This document shows, piece after piece, positions 61,096 to 64,000 of a stretch of 64,000 bases of DNA. The notes beneath the pieces were generated by a model that did not search any database, was not told the origin of the DNA, and saw only the letters and a program-made list of their open reading frames with translations. This stretch comes from Mangifera indica (lineage: Eukaryota; Streptophyta; Magnoliopsida; Sapindales; Anacardiaceae). Made by a program: the position numbers and the translations under genes. Position 1 is the first letter of the stretch; each line of letters begins with the position of its first letter. The stretch is from the NCBI RefSeq assembly GCF_011075055.1, contig NC_058137.1, positions 3,162,001-3,226,000 of the forward strand, in the 5' to 3' direction.

Positions 61096-63192
61096 CTAAA
61101 ATTTCACCTTAACCTGGACTTCCTTAGGGCAGCCTTCACAATGCAATTCCATCTTCAAAACGAAGTTATCTTTCTTCGCACCGTCATTCTTGGGGGCTTC
61201 TTTTTGCTGCACAACCACAAAACACAAGGCAAGATAAATCACCCACTAATCCGAAGAGAATAAAAAGTTCCAACTCTCAAAAGAGTAAACATCACCGAGA
61301 TACTAACCTCGCCCATTTGACTATAGGAAAATTGTTTATATTTTCGTTTTTTTGGTGGTGTCTGAATGATTGAAAATAATTTCTCAACTTGGCAAATAGC
61401 ATGTTAAATCGAGAAATGAATTACCTCTTTCGGTGGTTTCTTTTCCGACGGTTTCTTATCTCTGCCACCGGCAGCCAGGTCTTTCTTCGGCTGAGGATAA
61501 ATTAGCCCCACTTTCTTTTTCATTTTTTCTTCCAATCTCTCCTCCATTTTCACAGGGTTCACTTTACCGACCACCGTAACTTTATTAGCATCACAACCTG
61601 TCTTCACCGACTGAACGCCTATGCAGATTAACAAAACAATATCAATAACTTCAAGAATCAAATATAACAACAATATTATCCAAACAATTAATTAAACAAT
61701 TAATAATTATATTACCTTGGTAACCTTTCACCGCATCTTTGAGTTTCTCAGCGCAGCCTTCACAATCCATCTCCAAAACGACGGTGACAACTCCCTCATC
61801 TTTCTTCGCACCGTCATTCTTGGGGGCTTCTTTTTGCTTCACAACCACAAAACACAAGGCAAGATAAATCACCCATTAATCCAAAGAGAATAAAAAATCC
61901 CAACTCTCAAAAGGGTAAGCCTCACCGAGATACTAACCTCGCCCATTTGACTATAGGAAAATTGTTTATATTTTCGTTTTTTTGGTGGTGTCTGAATTAT
62001 TGAAAATAATTTCTCAACTTGGCAAATAGCATGTTAAATCGAGAAATGAATTACCTCTTTCGGTGGTTTCTTTTCCGACGGTTTCTTATCTCTGCCACCG
62101 GCAGCCAGGTCTTTCTTCAGCTGAGGATAAATTAGCCCCACTTTCTTTTTCATTTTTTCTTCCAATCTCTCCTTCATTTTCACAGGGTTCACTTTGCCGA
62201 CCACCGTAACTTTATTAGCATCACAACCTGTCTTCACCGACTGAACGCCTATGCAGATTAACAAAACAATATCAATAACTTCAAGAATCAAATATAACAA
62301 CAATATTATCCAAACAATTAATTAAACAATTAATAATTATATTACCTTGGTAACCTTTCACCGCATCTTTGAGTTTCTCAGCGCAGCCTTCACAATCCAT
62401 CTCCAAAACGACGGTGACAACTCCCTCATCTTTCTTCGCACCGTCATTCTTGGGGGCTTCTTTTTGCTTCACAACCACAAAACACAAGGCAAGATAAATC
62501 ACCCATTAATCCAAAGAGAATAAAAAATCCCAACTCTCAAAAGGGTAAGCCTCACCGAGATACTAACCTCGCCCATTTGACTATAGGAAAATTGTTTATA
62601 TTTTCGTTTTTTTGGTGGTGTCTGAATTATTGAAAATAATTTCTCAACTTGGCAAATAGCATGTTAAATCGAGAAATGAATTACCTCTTTCGGTGGTTTC
62701 TTTTCCGACGGTTTCTTATCTCTGCCACCGGCAGCCAGGTCTTTCTTCAGCTGAGGATAAATTAGCCCCACTTTCTTTTTCATTTTTTCTTCCAATCTCT
62801 CCTTCATTTTCACAGGGTTCACTTTGCCGACCACCGTAACTTTATTAGCATCACAACCTGTCTTCACCGACTGAACGCCTATGCAGATTAACAAAACAAT
62901 ATCAATAACTTCAAGAATCAAATATAACAACTAAATTATCCAAACAATTAATAATTATATTACCTTCGCAACGTTTCACCGCCTTTTTGAGTTTCTCAGC
63001 GCAGCCTTCACAATCCATCTCCAAAACGACGGTGACAACTCCCTCATCTTTCTTCGCATCGTCACTCTTGGGGGGTTCTTTTTGCTGCACAACCACAAAA
63101 CACAAGGGAAGATAAATCACCCACTAATCCTAAGAGAATAAAATTCCAACTCTCAAAAGAGTAAACGTCACCGAGAAACTAACCTGGCCCAT
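61096..63192 (-). CDS. Gene D: multi-HMA protein from an array of 630-bp cassettes
   Basis: The single-gene model gives about 354 aa: start exon 63192-63184 (MGQ), then three exon pairs, 63084-62964 + 62878-62685, 62466-62346 + 62248-62055 and 61836-61716 + 61618-61425, then a terminal exon 61206-61096. All junctions stay in phase. Each pair encodes one full HMA domain (VVTVVLEMDCEGCAEKLK with CEGC, then VQSVKTGCDANKVTVVGKVN) followed by a Lys-rich linker (EKKPPKE). The terminal exon has a fourth CEGC half-domain but ends at TAG where the others have Tyr, and lacks 12 bases. No CaaX box is present. Alternatively each cassette is its own short gene, since each carries an MGE start exon; only about 100 bp separate them, which argues against this. 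Confidence 0.7.
61308..61316 (-). other. Vestigial start exon (MGE), oldest cassette
   Basis: ATGGGCGAG with gttagt donor, in the intron preceding the terminal exon of gene D. Same spacing and context as the true start exon at 63184-63192. Confidence 0.6.
61938..61946 (-). other. Vestigial start exon (MGE), array unit 1
   Basis: Identical nonamer and donor to the copy at 61308, exactly 630 bp away. Confidence 0.6.
62568..62576 (-). other. Vestigial start exon (MGE), array unit 2
   Basis: Identical nonamer and donor to the copy at 61938, exactly 630 bp away. Confidence 0.6.
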
Positions 63193-64000
63193 TTGACTAT
63201 AGGAAAATTGTTTATGTAATTGAATGAATTGAAAAATGAGAAATATAAACTTATTTAATTAAAGGAACAGAAGCCCAGGCTGCGAAGAGAAGAAGCAAGA
63301 AGAAAGAATCCCTCTGGATGAAAGTATACAGAAATGAAGTTGAGGGCCTCATATAAAAAAATAAACTGCCGCCTTTATTGACTAAATTTCATCTTCTTCT
63401 TGCATTCCCACCCATTTTTCAACCTTGGTATACGTGGCAGATAATCCACCGTACATAACAATATTGTCCTTTTTGTGGTGGTCTGGATTGGTTTTGCGTT
63501 GTGGGGATTGTTTTCGCAAAGGGGAACTGAGGCAGAGGCGTAGATTTAGAAGGCAAATTTGGATTTATGTGAGGGTTTTTCATTTTCATTTCTTATATGT
63601 AATTTTATGGTTGTACGATGTAATATCTTCATAATATTAAAATAATTATTAATATTATATATTTTATCATAAAATATAATAAATATAAAAAATATACATA
63701 TTAATATGATCCAGATATATTAAAAATTATTGATACAATAGATATATTATGTTACAATACTTATTATTAACATAAATTAATATATTAAAATATATATATA
63801 TATAATAAAATTATATTGATAATTTTAAAATTTTAAAAATATTTTATAATATTTTTAAGATGATGGCGCATAAATTATAATTTTTTTGTTATAATACGGT
63901 GTTAAAGTTTTCTTGTGAGAGAAGATTTGGATCATAAAAATAATTAATTTGTAATAAATATATGCAAGGTTAATTAGGATTTTGGGGGATTGATGATTTG
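63193..64000. other. Upstream region of gene D and AT-rich flank
   Basis: The first 200 bases probably hold the leader and promoter of gene D; a TTTATATGAG stretch on the minus strand near 63350 is a possible TATA box. From 63630 on the sequence is almost pure A/T with (TA)n tracts. No gene was recognised. Confidence 0.4.

Larger units (their letters stand above)
61371..63230. repeat. Head-to-tail array of HMA cassettes (units of 630, 630 and about 600 bp)
   Basis: Units begin at 61371, 62001 and 62631 (each with TGAAAATAATTTCTCAACTT). Units 1 and 2 differ by only about three substitutions by eye; unit 3 matches unit 2 over its first 300 bases and then diverges. A fourth, older unit is partly preserved at 60874-61370. 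The near identity means recent duplication or gene conversion. Confidence 0.92.

Noticed and set aside
1..64000. tRNA, rRNA or CRISPR-like arrays
   Set aside because: None was seen on reading both strands; the only regular arrays are the HMA cassettes and simple repeats. A tRNAscan run would settle the tRNA question.

Overview
The window reads as a piece of eudicot nuclear genome. It is AT-rich, its genes are split by short GT-AG introns (two introns use GC-AG), its intergenic DNA holds inverted-repeat elements and a copia remnant, and the proteins are plant-specific (SAUR, HIPP-type HMA proteins, a thylakoid-lumen protein, a plant complex I subunit). I cannot name the species. All spliced gene models below were built by eye from splice sites and were checked for consistent codon phase across every junction.

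Region 1 (about 0.3-23 kb) is a run of conserved single-copy housekeeping genes: a TSL-kinase-interacting protein 1 (TKI1) homologue (-, 13 coding exons), an ER membrane complex subunit 5 / MMgT protein (+), TFIID subunit TAF8 (-, single coding exon), a small plant mitochondrial complex I subunit (+), and a thylakoid lumenal 15.0 kDa protein (+). Between the first two lies a two-exon gene relic with one in-frame stop (6.8-7.3 kb).

Region 2 (25-40 kb) is a cluster of four intact intronless SAUR genes, all on the minus strand, with starts about 4 kb apart, plus a fifth broken SAUR. The first two share recognisable upstream sequence, so the spacing probably reflects segmental duplication. A degenerate copia RNase H fragment and an inverted-repeat element with an internal 71-bp repeat sit between them.

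Region 3 (42.4-44 kb) is a two-exon acylphosphatase with an N-terminal extension. About 0.5 kb upstream is a decayed copy of its first exon that still keeps a splice donor.

Region 4 (46-63.2 kb) is the most unusual part: four minus-strand genes (called A-D here) encoding heavy-metal-associated (HMA) domain proteins, with shuffled exon copies between them. A and B are isoprenylated types (C-terminal CSIV and CSII). B has two HMA domains, one without its metal-binding cysteines. C appears chimeric: a B-like 5' end carrying a hydrophobic leader, followed by D-like HMA cassettes and an A/B-like last domain. D is a head-to-tail array of about 630-bp cassettes, each holding a full HMA domain plus a vestigial start exon. 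Copies of gene B's intron 2 and exon 2 are found upstream of gene B and next to the array. An approximately 810-bp near-perfect foldback element lies between C and D. The block looks like a young, actively recombining domain-amplification locus.
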